A stretch of 64,000 nucleotides of DNA, taken from the NCBI GenBank assembly GCA_947455145.1, contig CANGME010000005.1, positions 177,898 through 241,897 of the forward strand. Reading direction: 5' to 3'. The stretch is from Comamonadaceae bacterium (lineage in GTDB: Bacteria > Pseudomonadota > Gammaproteobacteria > Burkholderiales > Burkholderiaceae_C). The notes under the pieces were generated by a model. It was given only the letters and a program-made list of their open reading frames with translations. It searched no databases and was not told the origin of the DNA. The stretch's first letter is position 1. The number at the start of each line of letters is the position of its first letter. This document shows, piece after piece, positions 1-8,558 of the stretch. A program made the translations under genes and the position numbers.

Positions 1-627
1 ACCGACTTATCGGCCCTGGGCAAGGTGGATTTGCTGCTGGTCACGCACGCTCACGTGGACCACATTGGCGACGCACCCGCCATTGCCAAGCTCAACAACA
101 CCAAGCTCTACGGCCCCGCCGACATGGTGACGCCGCTGGTCACGCTGGGCGTGCTGCCCAATGAGTTGACGCACCGCTTCAACAAAACCGGCCACGTGCT
201 GCCGCTGCCGGGCATCAAAGTCACCGCCGTCAAAGCCGAACACTCCAATCTGTACGTGTGGAAGAACCCCGCCACCGAAAAGCTTGAATCGCACCCCGCC
301 GGTGAAGCCATGGGCTACATCATCCAGCTGGAGAACGGCTTCAAGATCTGGCACATGGGCGACACCGGCCTGTTTGGCGACATGCAGTTCATCAGCGAGC
401 ACTACAAGCCTGATCTGGTGCTGATCCCGATTGGCGGCAACTTCACCATGGACCCGGCCGACGCGGCCTTTGCCATGCGCACCTGGGTCAAGTCCAAGAG
501 CGTGATCGCCATGCATTACGGCTCTAACCCGCTGACCAAAGGCACTTACGCCGAGTTTGCTGAGGCTATGAAAGGCAGCAGCACCCGCGTGGTGCCGATC
601 ACCGAAGGCCAGATGGTCGAGTTTTAA
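1..627 (+). CDS. UPF0173-type metal-dependent hydrolase, 5' end outside window
   Basis: The frame is open from base 1, so the start codon lies upstream; family members are about 225-230 aa and 208 codons are present, so only a short N-terminus is missing. The first visible stretch has the metallo-beta-lactamase metal motif HAHVDHIGD, and later an HMGDTGLF block supplies the usual second His and Asp. The product should be a cytoplasmic dinuclear-metal hydrolase whose natural substrate is not known for this family. The stop codon shares one base with the ATG of the next hydrolase, so the two are probably co-transcribed. The family call is firm; the substrate is unknown. Confidence 0.88.
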   Translation, partial: TDLSALGKVDLLLVTHAHVDHIGDAPAIAKLNNTKLYGPADMVTPLVTLGVLPNELTHRFNKTGHVLPLPGIKVTAVKAEHSNLYVWKNPATEKLESHPAGEAMGYIIQLENGFKIWHMGDTGLFGDMQFISEHYKPDLVLIPIGGNFTMDPADAAFAMRTWVKSKSVIAMHYGSNPLTKGTYAEFAEAMKGSSTRVVPITEGQMVEF

Positions 628-1418
628 TGATCGTCGAACGCATCTGGACGGGCAACGCCTACCGCAACTTCAACTACCTCGTGGCTTGCCCGGAAACGGG
701 CGAGGCCTTGGCCATCGACCCGCTGGACCACGAAAAAACCTTGGCCACCGCCAAGGTGCGCGGTTGGCAAATCACCCAGGTGCTCAACACCCATGAGCAC
801 CATGACCACACCGGCGGCAACGCGCAGGTGATTGCCGCCACCGGCGCCAAGCTGATCGCCCACTACAAGGCGGGCGGCAAAATCGCCGGGGTGGATCGGG
901 GGGTGCAAGCCGGTGACATCATCAAGGTCGGCAAGAGCGTGGAACTGGAGTGCCTAGACACCCCCGGCCACACGATGTGCCACATCTGCCTGCGCTCCCA
1001 CACCGACCAACCCGCGTTGTTCTCGGGCGACACGCTGTTCAACGCAGGCGCAGGCAATGTGCACAATGGTGGCGATGTGAACGCCATGTACGCCACCTTT
1101 GCCGAGCAACTCGCCCGCCTGCCGGACAACACGCTCGTTTACCCCGGCCACGACTACATCGAGAACAACCTCAAGTTCACCCTAGACCGCGAACCCGGCA
1201 ACACAGCAGCGCAAGCCCTGCTGCCGAGCGTGACGGGCCACGACCCGGCCACCTCCATCGTCACCACCTTGGGGCAAGAAAAAGAGTTCAACGCCTTCAT
1301 GCGCCTGAGCAACCCGGCGCTGATCACTCAACTCCGCGAGCGCTTCCCCGACCTGCCCGCACAGCCCGACGCTAAGACCGTGTTCACCAAGCTGCGGGAA
1401 TTGCGCAATAGCTGGTGA
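627..1418 (+). CDS. gloB: Metallo-beta-lactamase-fold hydrolase, glyoxalase II-like
   Basis: This 263-aa protein has the glyoxalase II signature THEHHDHTGG near residue 56, then DTPGHT near residue 108, FSGDTLF and YPGHDY, in the order expected of hydroxyacylglutathione hydrolases. These residues form a two-metal site that would hydrolyse S-D-lactoylglutathione to D-lactate and glutathione in the cytoplasm. The C-terminal part also resembles the glyoxalase II substrate-binding region, with KEFNAFMRL and a short helical tail. The start overlaps the previous stop by one base (TAATG). A related thioesterase such as a persulfide dioxygenase-like enzyme is less likely, because the haloacid-type C-terminal helices are present. 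Confidence 0.85.
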   Translation: MIVERIWTGNAYRNFNYLVACPETGEALAIDPLDHEKTLATAKVRGWQITQVLNTHEHHDHTGGNAQVIAATGAKLIAHYKAGGKIAGVDRGVQAGDIIKVGKSVELECLDTPGHTMCHICLRSHTDQPALFSGDTLFNAGAGNVHNGGDVNAMYATFAEQLARLPDNTLVYPGHDYIENNLKFTLDREPGNTAAQALLPSVTGHDPATSIVTTLGQEKEFNAFMRLSNPALITQLRERFPDLPAQPDAKTVFTKLRELRNSW

Positions 1419-1430
1419 TGGGGTCTGTCT

Positions 1431-1488
1431 CCGTTCGCCCTGAGCTTGTCGAAGGGTAGATGGGCTTCGACAAGCTCAGCTCGAACGG
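1431..1488. repeat. Palindromic intergenic repeat, [14 protein letters not shown] type
   Basis: The two arms, CCGTTCGCCCTGAGCTTG and its near reverse complement, surround a short loop and would fold into a long hairpin. The same element occurs twice more, inside the RND pump gene (54772 and a half copy at 55882). When translated it gives the ASTSSART peptide, which explains a false upstream extension of the Nudix gene. It may act as a terminator for the hydrolase pair. Confidence 0.85.
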
Positions 1489-1514
1489 ATCAAACGAACA
1501 CAAAGGCCTGCACC

Positions 1515-2174
1515 ATGCAACGCGATGAACAACTTAAGTTGCTGATTCAGCAAAGCCTGCAAACTTTCAGCGTTCAATCCACCGCGCAAGCCCAAAACCA
1601 CGCAGCCGCCGTAGCGGTGGCCATCATCGACGGAGGCCATGGTGCCGATCTGCCGGGCTTGCCTACCCACGCCAACTGGCACACGCAAGCCGCCCTGCTG
1701 CTCACGCGCCGCTCCCTGCACCTGCGCAAACACGCGGGCCAGTGGGCGCTGCCGGGTGGGCGCATTGACGCAGGTGAGACGCCTGAGCAAGCGGCGCTGC
1801 GTGAGTTGGATGAAGAGGTGGGCTTGAAGCTGGACGCCAGCGCCGTGATGGGTCGGCTCGATGATTTCATCACCCGCTCGGGCTTCATCATCACCCCGAT
1901 CGTTGTGTGGGCCGGTGCGGCGCGCCAACTTAAAGCCAACCCAGCGGAGGTGGCTGGCATCCACCGCATCCCCATCACCGAGTTCATGCGCGCGGACGCA
2001 CCCCAATTCGTCCAAGAAGACCACAGCCCCCTGCCCGTGCTGCGCATGCCCGTCGGCGAGCACTGGATCGCCGCCCCCACCGCCGCCGTGCTCTACCAGT
2101 TCCGTGAAGTCTGTATCGCAGGCCGCGCAACGCGTGTCGCGCATTTTGAGCAACCTGCTTTTGCGTGGAAGTGA
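1515..2174 (+). CDS. Nudix hydrolase, CoA-pyrophosphatase-like (NudL type)
   Basis: The 219-aa product has a complete Nudix box at residues 82-104 (GRIDAGE, then RELDEEVGL), preceded by [15 protein letters not shown], which matches the NudL-type signature in front of the Nudix box. It should cleave CoA or acyl-CoA, or a related nucleoside diphosphate derivative, in the cytoplasm. An in-frame start at 1446 would make the palindromic repeat part of the protein, so I chose the ATG at 1515, which begins with MQRDEQ. The family call is strong; CoA as substrate is inferred from the extra motif. Confidence 0.87.
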   Translation: MQRDEQLKLLIQQSLQTFSVQSTAQAQNHAAAVAVAIIDGGHGADLPGLPTHANWHTQAALLLTRRSLHLRKHAGQWALPGGRIDAGETPEQAALRELDEEVGLKLDASAVMGRLDDFITRSGFIITPIVVWAGAARQLKANPAEVAGIHRIPITEFMRADAPQFVQEDHSPLPVLRMPVGEHWIAAPTAAVLYQFREVCIAGRATRVAHFEQPAFAWK

Positions 2175-2240
2175 CCCACACTTCGCCCAAGGCCTTTGCT
2201 ACCATTCACGCCTCTTAAAACATCCAACTTAAAGACTCCC

Positions 2241-3083
2241 ATGACCCACCCTGACCGTTTTTACCTCGCTGGCGTGATGGGCATGCCGATCATGCATTCG
2301 CGCTCGCCCATGTTGCACAACTACTGGCTCAAGCAGCAAGGCATGGCGGGTACTTATGTGCCACTGGCGATCAAACCTGATGGGCTGGCGGCAGCGCTGC
2401 GAGCTCTGCAACCGCTGGGGTTTTCAGGTTGCAACCTCACCATTCCGCACAAGCAAGCGGCCATGGCCATCGTGGACGAGGTGACCGAGTCGGCGCGCCT
2501 GATTGGGGCTATCAGTTGCGTGACGGTGCGGGCTGACGGCACGCTCTTAGGCAGCAACAATGACGCTCCCGGCTTTATCCGCAATGTGCGTGAGGCACAG
2601 CCGAATTGGCGCGCCGATTCGGGACCGATTGTGGTGATAGGCGCGGGCGGTGGCTCACGCGCGGTGTGCTACGGACTAATGCAAGAGGGAGCCAAAGAGA
2701 TTCGCTTGGTCAACCGTAATTTGGAGCGCGCCGAAGCGCTGGCCGCTGATTTTGGTGCACCGATCAAGGCCTACCCCTGGGCACAGCGCAATGACTTGCT
2801 TGAGGGCGCAGCCATGGTGGTCAACACGACCAGCCAGGGCATGGTGGGGCAAACCGATTTGGACATCCAGCTGGACAAGCTGCCCACCAGCGCATTGGCG
2901 GCGGACATTGTGTACATCCCGTTAGAAACGCCTTTCCTCGCGGCTGCGCGTACGCGTGGCAACCCGACCGTTAACGGCTTGGGCATGTTGTTGCACCAAG
3001 GCCCATTGGCTTGGAAGATGTGGTTTGGGCTTGAGCCCGAGGTGACAGCTGAATTGCGCACCTTGGTGGAGCAGAGTCTTTAG
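2241..3083 (+). CDS. aroE: Shikimate dehydrogenase-like oxidoreductase
   Basis: This 280-aa protein has the N-terminal substrate domain (HSRSPMLHNYW; catalytic Lys in NLTIPHK; Asn-Asp in NNDAPGF) and a C-terminal Rossmann domain with GAGGGSRAV and the NRN nucleotide loop. It should reduce 3-dehydroshikimate to shikimate with NADPH in aromatic amino acid synthesis. The NNDAPGF block replaces the usual NTDG, and the protein sits beside catabolic genes, so it may be one of the quinate or broad-specificity paralogues (YdiB or AroE-like) rather than the sole biosynthetic enzyme. The ATG at 2241 gives the canonical N-terminus; the frame is open further upstream without homology. Confidence 0.82.
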   Translation: MTHPDRFYLAGVMGMPIMHSRSPMLHNYWLKQQGMAGTYVPLAIKPDGLAAALRALQPLGFSGCNLTIPHKQAAMAIVDEVTESARLIGAISCVTVRADGTLLGSNNDAPGFIRNVREAQPNWRADSGPIVVIGAGGGSRAVCYGLMQEGAKEIRLVNRNLERAEALAADFGAPIKAYPWAQRNDLLEGAAMVVNTTSQGMVGQTDLDIQLDKLPTSALAADIVYIPLETPFLAAARTRGNPTVNGLGMLLHQGPLAWKMWFGLEPEVTAELRTLVEQSL

Positions 3084-3123
3084 TCCATCCACCCTGTCCC
3101 CTAAACACAGCAAGGCAAAACCC

Positions 3124-4446
3124 ATGAAGCCCAACATCATCTACATCGTTTCAGACGACCTCGGCTACGCCGACTTGGGTTGCTATGGCGGGCGGGAATC
3201 TCAATTCGGCCCAGTCTCGCCCCACATTGACGCGCTGGCAGCCGGTGGCCTGCGCTTCACCGAGGGCTACGCCAATGCCCCTGTCTGCTCCCCGACACGC
3301 TTCGCCCTAATGACCATGCGCTATCAGTATCGCCTGCGCGGTGGCATGGAAGAGCCTATCAACAGCAAGAGCAAAGGCAGCACCACGCTCGGCCTGCCCA
3401 CGAACCTACCCACACTGCCATCGCTGCTGCGCGATGCCGGCTATGCCACTGCGCTGATCGGAAAATGGCACCTCGGCTACCCGCCAACTTTCGGCCCGCT
3501 GCGCTCGGGCTACGACGAGTTCTTCGGCATCATGGCTGGCGGGGTGGACTACTTCACTCACTGCTCGGGCAAAGGGGATCACGACCTGTATATTGGCGAG
3601 CAATCTCACAAAGAGGTCGGCTACCTGACCGACGTGCTGTCACAACGTGCCGTGGAATATGTGCAGCGTAGTACCCCGCAGGCCAGAGAAGGTAAGCCCT
3701 TTTTCTTGAGCCTGCACTACACCGCACCGCACTGGCCCTGGGAGACGCGCGACGATGCGCACATCGCAGCCGACGTGGCCAACAACCTCTTTCATCTGGA
3801 TGGCGGCAACGTCAACAGCTACCGTCGCATGATCCACCACATGGACGAAGGCATCGGTCATCTGGTCACAACGCTGCGTGAACAAGGCTTACTGGACAAC
3901 ACACTGATTGTCTTTACCAGCGACAACGGCGGCGAGCGCTTCTCCGACAACTGGCCTTTGGTGGGTGGCAAGATGGACTTGACCGAAGGCGGTATCCGTG
4001 TGCCCTGGATCGCGCACTGGCCCGCCATCATTCCGGCGGGATCAACGAGTCGGCAGCACTGCATGACCATGGACTGGTCGGCTACTTTGCTGGAACTCGG
4101 TGGTGGCCAGCCGCATCCAGACTACCCAATTGACGGCGTGTCACTCAGCAATGTGCTGCACGACCCTGGCCACCACTTCGAACGACCGCTTTACTGGCGT
4201 ATGAACCATCGCGAGCAGCGCGCGCTGCGTCAGGGCGACTGGAAATACCTGAAAGTTGATGAACACGAATACCTGTTCGACATCACCACGGATGCACGAG
4301 AGCGCGCCAATCTGGCACAGCGGCACCCACAACGCCTCCAAACCATGCGCGACGCATGGCTAGCCTGGGAGGCGAGTGTGCCCGCCATCCCTGAAGATGC
4401 CGCCGTCAGCCTGGGTTATTCGGCCAAGGACATGCCCCAGCGTTGA
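3124..4446 (+). CDS. Sulfatase (alkaline-phosphatase superfamily), cytoplasmic type
   Basis: The 440-aa product begins directly with the sulfatase core: tandem metal ligands in VSDDLGYAD (residues 9-17), the formylglycine motif CSPTR at Cys55, the GKWHLG substrate and metal block, and FTSDNGG for the C-terminal metal site. No signal peptide is visible, so it probably acts in the cytoplasm on an imported sulfate ester. The Cys-type motif needs a formylglycine-generating enzyme or an anaerobic maturase, and neither is encoded in this window. It is followed at once by a Bug binding protein, which suggests coupled uptake of a sulfated or related acid. The substrate cannot be read from sequence. 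Confidence 0.9.
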   Translation: MKPNIIYIVSDDLGYADLGCYGGRESQFGPVSPHIDALAAGGLRFTEGYANAPVCSPTRFALMTMRYQYRLRGGMEEPINSKSKGSTTLGLPTNLPTLPSLLRDAGYATALIGKWHLGYPPTFGPLRSGYDEFFGIMAGGVDYFTHCSGKGDHDLYIGEQSHKEVGYLTDVLSQRAVEYVQRSTPQAREGKPFFLSLHYTAPHWPWETRDDAHIAADVANNLFHLDGGNVNSYRRMIHHMDEGIGHLVTTLREQGLLDNTLIVFTSDNGGERFSDNWPLVGGKMDLTEGGIRVPWIAHWPAIIPAGSTSRQHCMTMDWSATLLELGGGQPHPDYPIDGVSLSNVLHDPGHHFERPLYWRMNHREQRALRQGDWKYLKVDEHEYLFDITTDARERANLAQRHPQRLQTMRDAWLAWEASVPAIPEDAAVSLGYSAKDMPQR

Positions 4447-4523
4447 AGGCAAGCCCAAGCCATTTTCCAAATTACCCCGCCCTGGATAACGCATCCGAAC
4501 GACAACTCAATAGGAGACTCGCC

Positions 4524-5501
4524 ATGATCCCAACATTCAAACAATCGACCCTTATTTTGGGACTGCTCATGATCGCGGCCCCCTGGGCGCAAGCCCAGAG
4601 CTGGCCAGAAAAGCCAATCAAGCTGCTCGCGCCCTCCACAGCAGGTGGGCCGCCGGACGTCTACGCGCGGGCCCTGGCCGACAACTTGGCCAAGGCCCTG
4701 GGCCAACCCGTCATCGTGGAGAACATGCCAGCTGCTGGCGGCATGATCGCGGCCCAAACCATCCTGCGAGCACCCGCCGATGGCTATACCTTGCTCGTCA
4801 ACACCGCTGGCATGATGACCATCACTCCCAACGCAAATCACAAGGCCAGCTACAAAGGTGCCGATTTCACACAGATATGTCAGGGCGTAGAGGCTGCGTT
4901 GGTACTGGCTGGTCACCCCAGCCTAGGGGCCAAGAATTTCAATGAGTTGTCTCAGTGGCTCAAGGCGCAGAAAACTCCCCCGACCTATTCCTCTTACTCA
5001 TCCGGCTCGCCCGCCCACTTTCTGGGATATCAGTTGAGCGAAGCCCAGAAGATCGAGATGACACATGTGCCCTATAAGAGCAGTCCGCAACAGGTCACTG
5101 ACATGATCGGTGGAGTGGCCCCGTTAGGTTTCGTGCAGATTGCCACAGCGAGCCCCCATATCAAGGCTGGAAAACTTGTGGCCTATGCCACCACAGCTGA
5201 ACAACGTACTCCGCAGTTGCCCGATGTCCCCACCGTTGCCGAAGTGGGCCTGCCCCAACTGACCACCACAGTTTGGTTCGGCTTGTCTGGTCCCAAAAAC
5301 CTGCCGGCCGCAATCACCAAACGACTGACTGAAGCGCATCAAAAAATCGCCTCGTCACCCGACTTCCAGGCCCGCATGTCCGCCGCCAGCATGAGCGTCA
5401 CTCAAGACGTCTGCGGCGACAAATTTCTCACCAAAATGAATCAAGAGACCGAGCGCTGGGCACGCATCGTCAAGGCCACTGGCTTCGTTGCAGACAATTA
5501 G
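4524..5501 (+). CDS. Bug-family (TTT) periplasmic substrate-binding protein
   Basis: The 325-aa product starts at the ATG at 4524, with AGGAG 7 bases upstream; a longer TTG-initiated reading overlapping the sulfatase stop is rejected. A signal peptide ends at AQAQ, followed by the typical mature start SWPEKPIKLL and the Bug hallmarks G-GPPDVYAR, VIVENMPAAGG and ADGYTLLV. Bug proteins bind carboxylated ligands in the periplasm for tripartite tricarboxylate transporters; no TctAB membrane pair is present here, as is usual for orphan Bug genes in this order. Its position just after the sulfatase suggests a shared substrate route. Confidence 0.9.
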   Translation: MIPTFKQSTLILGLLMIAAPWAQAQSWPEKPIKLLAPSTAGGPPDVYARALADNLAKALGQPVIVENMPAAGGMIAAQTILRAPADGYTLLVNTAGMMTITPNANHKASYKGADFTQICQGVEAALVLAGHPSLGAKNFNELSQWLKAQKTPPTYSSYSSGSPAHFLGYQLSEAQKIEMTHVPYKSSPQQVTDMIGGVAPLGFVQIATASPHIKAGKLVAYATTAEQRTPQLPDVPTVAEVGLPQLTTTVWFGLSGPKNLPAAITKRLTEAHQKIASSPDFQARMSAASMSVTQDVCGDKFLTKMNQETERWARIVKATGFVADN

Positions 5502-5522
5502 GAAGAGAAGGCCCAGGTCGCT

Positions 5523-6191
5523 TTACAGCTTGGCCAAAAAGTGATCCCAAGCCCGCTTGAACAGCGTCTCGTTCCACAGCTTTTCACGGCACTGTGTCAT
5601 CTCATGCTCGGTGAACACATAGGGTTTGCCGATCTGCATCGCCATGTACTGGCGGTAGGCGTTTTCTTCCATGTAGTTGGCCAGCACAAAGGCTTCAACA
5701 ATCGTCTTGCCCACCGTCACGCCACCGTGTGACTTCATCAACGCGGCGGAGCGGTCGCCCAGCGTTGCGGCCAGGCGGTCGGCCATCACCTTGTTGTTGA
5801 TGGAGTTGGGCGAGTCCAGCACTGGCATGGGGTACACCAGTGAGCCCTGCGCGAACACGGGCAGGTAGTCGGTGCCGGTCATGGTTAAAAACGTCGACCA
5901 CTTGGGGTGCGCGTGCACCACGGCCTGCACGTCGGCGCGTGCACGGTAGATGCCTGCGTGCAGGTGAAATTCGAGCGGTGGCTTGCCATTGCCCTCCAGC
6001 ACGTTGCCTTCCATGTCGATGTGGCAAATGTCTGCCGTGGTGAGTGCGCTGCGCTGGCAGGAGCCGATGTTGATGTACATGCCCTGCTCGGTGCGGATGC
6101 TGGCGTGACCGTTGTAGTCAATGATGTCGGATTGCTCCAGCATGCGGATGCAATCGACGAGTTGCTGCTTGATGGTTTCGGATTCAGTCAT
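5523..6191 (-). CDS. Class II aldolase/adducin-family protein
   Basis: This 222-aa protein has the class II aldolase fold: the early NGHASIRT block, the zinc-binding HAHPKW motif near residue 93, and the later SHGG block. The family includes fuculose-phosphate aldolase, ribulose-phosphate epimerases and decarboxylating variants acting on hydroxy acids. It is the last of three minus-strand genes (after 7013-8002 and 6232-6981) and converges on the Bug gene. The next gene upstream is a paralogue, so the pair may form a hetero-oligomer or act in successive steps. The exact reaction is not determinable. Confidence 0.85.
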   Translation of the reverse strand: MTESETIKQQLVDCIRMLEQSDIIDYNGHASIRTEQGMYINIGSCQRSALTTADICHIDMEGNVLEGNGKPPLEFHLHAGIYRARADVQAVVHAHPKWSTFLTMTGTDYLPVFAQGSLVYPMPVLDSPNSINNKVMADRLAATLGDRSAALMKSHGGVTVGKTIVEAFVLANYMEENAYRQYMAMQIGKPYVFTEHEMTQCREKLWNETLFKRAWDHFLAKL

Positions 6192-6231
6192 GGTGTTGTC
6201 TTTGAAGCGGTTTGGCTAAATGATTGAGTGT

Positions 6232-6981
6232 TTACCAATTGAGTTTTGCACGCACCTGTGCGCGCCACAAATCCCAGGCGCGCATGCCAGCGGTTTGGTT
6301 CACCGCGTCAGCCAAACGGCCTTCTTCGGCGTCCAGCGCGGCCAGGGGCTCGCCCTCACTCAAGGCCACGGCCCAGTGCTGGATGCGAGCGTTCACCTCG
6401 GTGTACACAGCGCGAAACACCGCCGTTTGCAGGGTTGGCCCGCAGGTCACGCTGCCGTGTGCGCGCATCAGGCACACATGGTTGCGCCCCAGCACCTGGG
6501 CCAGCGCCACACCCTTGTCGCCATTGCCCACCAGCATGTCGGTGGCACCAAATTTTTCGCGGATATCGAAGATCGGCGCGCCTTCGGCCAGGAAGGCCGC
6601 GTTATGAAACATGGCCTGCATCGGCTTGTTGACCAAGCCAAACGGCACGACGGAGGGCGAGTGGCTGTGGATCACTGACATCACATCGGGCCGCGCTTTG
6701 TAAATCTCGCCGTGGATGAAGCGCTCTAAAAAGCTGCCCCGCCCGTTGGCATTGCAAGGGCGGCTGTCCAGGTCGTATTCGATGATGTCATCGGGTGTGA
6801 CGAGAGCGGGCGCGACCGAGCGGGCCATCAGGTAACGGTTCGGCGCAGTCGGGTGGCGCATAGAGACATGGCCAAAGCCGTCCACCACGCCTTGGGCGAC
6901 GAGGACGTGGCTGGCTGCGGCCAGGTCTTTGATCAAGGCGTCGTCGATTGCGCCGCCAGACAGGGGAATGTTGTCGCTCAT
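6232..6981 (-). CDS. Class II aldolase/adducin-family protein (second copy)
   Basis: The 249-aa product shares the fold of its downstream neighbour: an FGHVSMRHP block near residue 36, a zinc motif IHSHSP near residue 100, and RAHGSVTCG near residue 150. The two differ strongly in sequence, so this is an old paralogue rather than a recent tandem duplication. The gene lies 40 bases upstream of the other aldolase and 31 bases downstream of the dihydroxyphthalate-decarboxylase-like gene, all on the minus strand, which supports one operon. A decarboxylating or retro-aldol role on a hydroxylated ring-fission product is plausible but inferred. Confidence 0.84.
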   Translation of the reverse strand: MSDNIPLSGGAIDDALIKDLAAASHVLVAQGVVDGFGHVSMRHPTAPNRYLMARSVAPALVTPDDIIEYDLDSRPCNANGRGSFLERFIHGEIYKARPDVMSVIHSHSPSVVPFGLVNKPMQAMFHNAAFLAEGAPIFDIREKFGATDMLVGNGDKGVALAQVLGRNHVCLMRAHGSVTCGPTLQTAVFRAVYTEVNARIQHWAVALSEGEPLAALDAEEGRLADAVNQTAGMRAWDLWRAQVRAKLNW

Positions 6982-7012
6982 GATGGGTTTGCTTTCAACA
7001 ATAGAGGGTGCG

Positions 7013-8002
7013 TCAAATGACGACCTTGGTCATGATGCCTGCGGGGAAGATGTCCTCAGGCGTGAACTGGCGGTGCGCAATGCCCTGCTGGTAGGTATAG
7101 AGCGCCATTTGCTCCCACGTAGGGCGGTTTTCTTCAATGCCATACGGAAACGGGTCGCCATCAAACTTGTCGCGCATCTTGCGCGCATAAGTGGAGAGCC
7201 AGGCCAGCGGGTAACGTGACACGGCGGGGTCCAGCAGGCGCTCGATGCTGCGGCGCTTGGACTCTAAAAACGCGTTGTACATATTGCGCGCCACCCAGGG
7301 GTGCTCTTCCAATATGCTTTTCTTCATGGCAATGATGTGCATGATGGGCCAGACCTTGGTCTTGTCGAAGTAGTCTTCTTCCATCTCCTGGTAGTTGGGC
7401 AGCAGGCGCTCCACATCGGGGTGGCCTTCCAAAAAACAGGTGGGTGGGCGGGCGATGATGGCGCAGTCGATCTCGCCGCTGGCCAGCATTTCGCTGAGAG
7501 ATTTATTGGCCACCCGTGTGAGCTTTACGCCCGCTGGCAAGGTGATCTCCACCTTCTCCTCACGGCCCGGTGCGTTGGCACCCGCTTGGTACCAGTGCAC
7601 ATCGGTCAACTTAACGCCCATCTCGTTGTGCATCCATCCGCGCATGTACACGGCGGCCGAGTGTGCCCATTCAGGCGAGCCGATCTTCTTACCGACCAGA
7701 TCTTTCACGCTCTTGATACCGCTCTTTTTGTTCACGTAAAACGAGCTGAAGCGAAACAGGCGTGAGCAGATCACAGGCAGGCCAATGATGTCGCTGTCCT
7801 CTCGGGTAACTTGGGTAGAGAACTTGGCGAATGACAACTCGGACAGATCAAATTCACGCCCGGCGGTGAAGCGCGCAAAGCACTCGTGGTGGCCCAGGTT
7901 GAGCCAGTTGAGGTCGATGCCTTCGGCCTTGACGACGCCGGAACGAAAGTCCCGAAAGTGGTCGTAGTCGGTAGTGGCGATGGTCAGTTGCAGTTGAGAC
8001 AT
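7013..8002 (-). CDS. 4,5-dihydroxyphthalate decarboxylase-like / binding-protein-fold protein
   Basis: The 329-aa product starts with MSQLQLTIATTDYDHFRDF and continues with the features shared by 4,5-dihydroxyphthalate decarboxylases (Pht5) and related periplasmic-binding-fold proteins: ELSFAKFS, the GKKIGSPEW hinge, and the FPYGIEENRPTWE tail. No signal peptide is present from the ATG at 8002; a longer in-frame start at 8101 adds 33 unconserved residues and is rejected. As the first gene of the trio with two class II aldolase-like proteins it may decarboxylate an aromatic acid. A cytoplasmic ligand-binding role is the main alternative. Confidence 0.75.
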   Translation of the reverse strand: MSQLQLTIATTDYDHFRDFRSGVVKAEGIDLNWLNLGHHECFARFTAGREFDLSELSFAKFSTQVTREDSDIIGLPVICSRLFRFSSFYVNKKSGIKSVKDLVGKKIGSPEWAHSAAVYMRGWMHNEMGVKLTDVHWYQAGANAPGREEKVEITLPAGVKLTRVANKSLSEMLASGEIDCAIIARPPTCFLEGHPDVERLLPNYQEMEEDYFDKTKVWPIMHIIAMKKSILEEHPWVARNMYNAFLESKRRSIERLLDPAVSRYPLAWLSTYARKMRDKFDGDPFPYGIEENRPTWEQMALYTYQQGIAHRQFTPEDIFPAGIMTKVVI

Positions 8003-8157
8003 GGCGACGCTTTCAAGGTGATCGGATGCAAAAAAATGAGACCCAAATGGTAATGCAAGGGGGTGTGAGAGACAGTCAAGGGTAATCACTGAGGCGTGCA
8101 CTGCGTTTTGCGCTGAAAAATCCGGTCAAATCGTTTTACACAACTAGGAAACAAGCC

Positions 8158-8487
8158 ATGCGACCACCGCTTGCAACTTTCATTGGCGGCTTAGTGCTTT
8201 TGACCGCCCTCGCCCACCCGGCTTTCGCCCAGACTGCCCCGCCCGCTGCCACGCCTGCGGCCAACCCGCACCCGGCACGTGAACTCACGGTCAGCAAATG
8301 CTTTCAATGCCACAGCGACAACATCTGGCGTGACCAGCGCCAAGACGCGCGCGCCTGGGAGGCCGCGCTGTACCGCATGGTGGCCCGTGGCGCGGTGTGG
8401 ACGGGGGATGACATCAAGACTATGGCGACTTTTTTGGCAGCAGACTATGGGCCAAACGCGCCCCGATCTGCGCCAGTTTCACGTTAA
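8158..8487 (+). CDS. Small monohaem c-type cytochrome, exported
   Basis: The 109-aa product has a Sec signal peptide ending near AFAQ (about residue 25), a Pro/Ala-rich linker and one CXXCH site (CFQCH) near residue 51. No clear distal Met follows except RMVARG, so the sixth ligand is uncertain. It diverges from the decarboxylase-like gene and precedes, on the same strand, an exported thiamine-diphosphate enzyme and a second small cytochrome. It probably acts as a periplasmic electron carrier or subunit for that enzyme. Confidence 0.78.
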   Translation: MRPPLATFIGGLVLLTALAHPAFAQTAPPAATPAANPHPARELTVSKCFQCHSDNIWRDQRQDARAWEAALYRMVARGAVWTGDDIKTMATFLAADYGPNAPRSAPVSR

Positions 8488-8493
8488 AAGACA

Positions 8494-8522
8494 CTGGATT
8501 CCCGCCTTCGCGGGAATGACGG
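8494..8522. repeat. Short hairpin repeat (GGATTCCCGC type)
   Basis: ATTCCCGC and GCGGGAAT form an 8-bp stem around a CTTC loop, followed by ATGAC. A degenerate copy lies at about 46275-46302 after the Bug gene. This is a widespread proteobacterial intergenic repeat and could attenuate transcription between the cytochrome and the thiamine-diphosphate enzyme gene. Confidence 0.7.
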
Positions 8523-8558
8523 ATCAAGAAAAAACATGCAACCCATTGGAGCATCACG

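Noticed and set aside
1446..1514. N-terminal extension of the Nudix protein
   Set aside because: The added residues (ASTSSART) come from the palindromic repeat.
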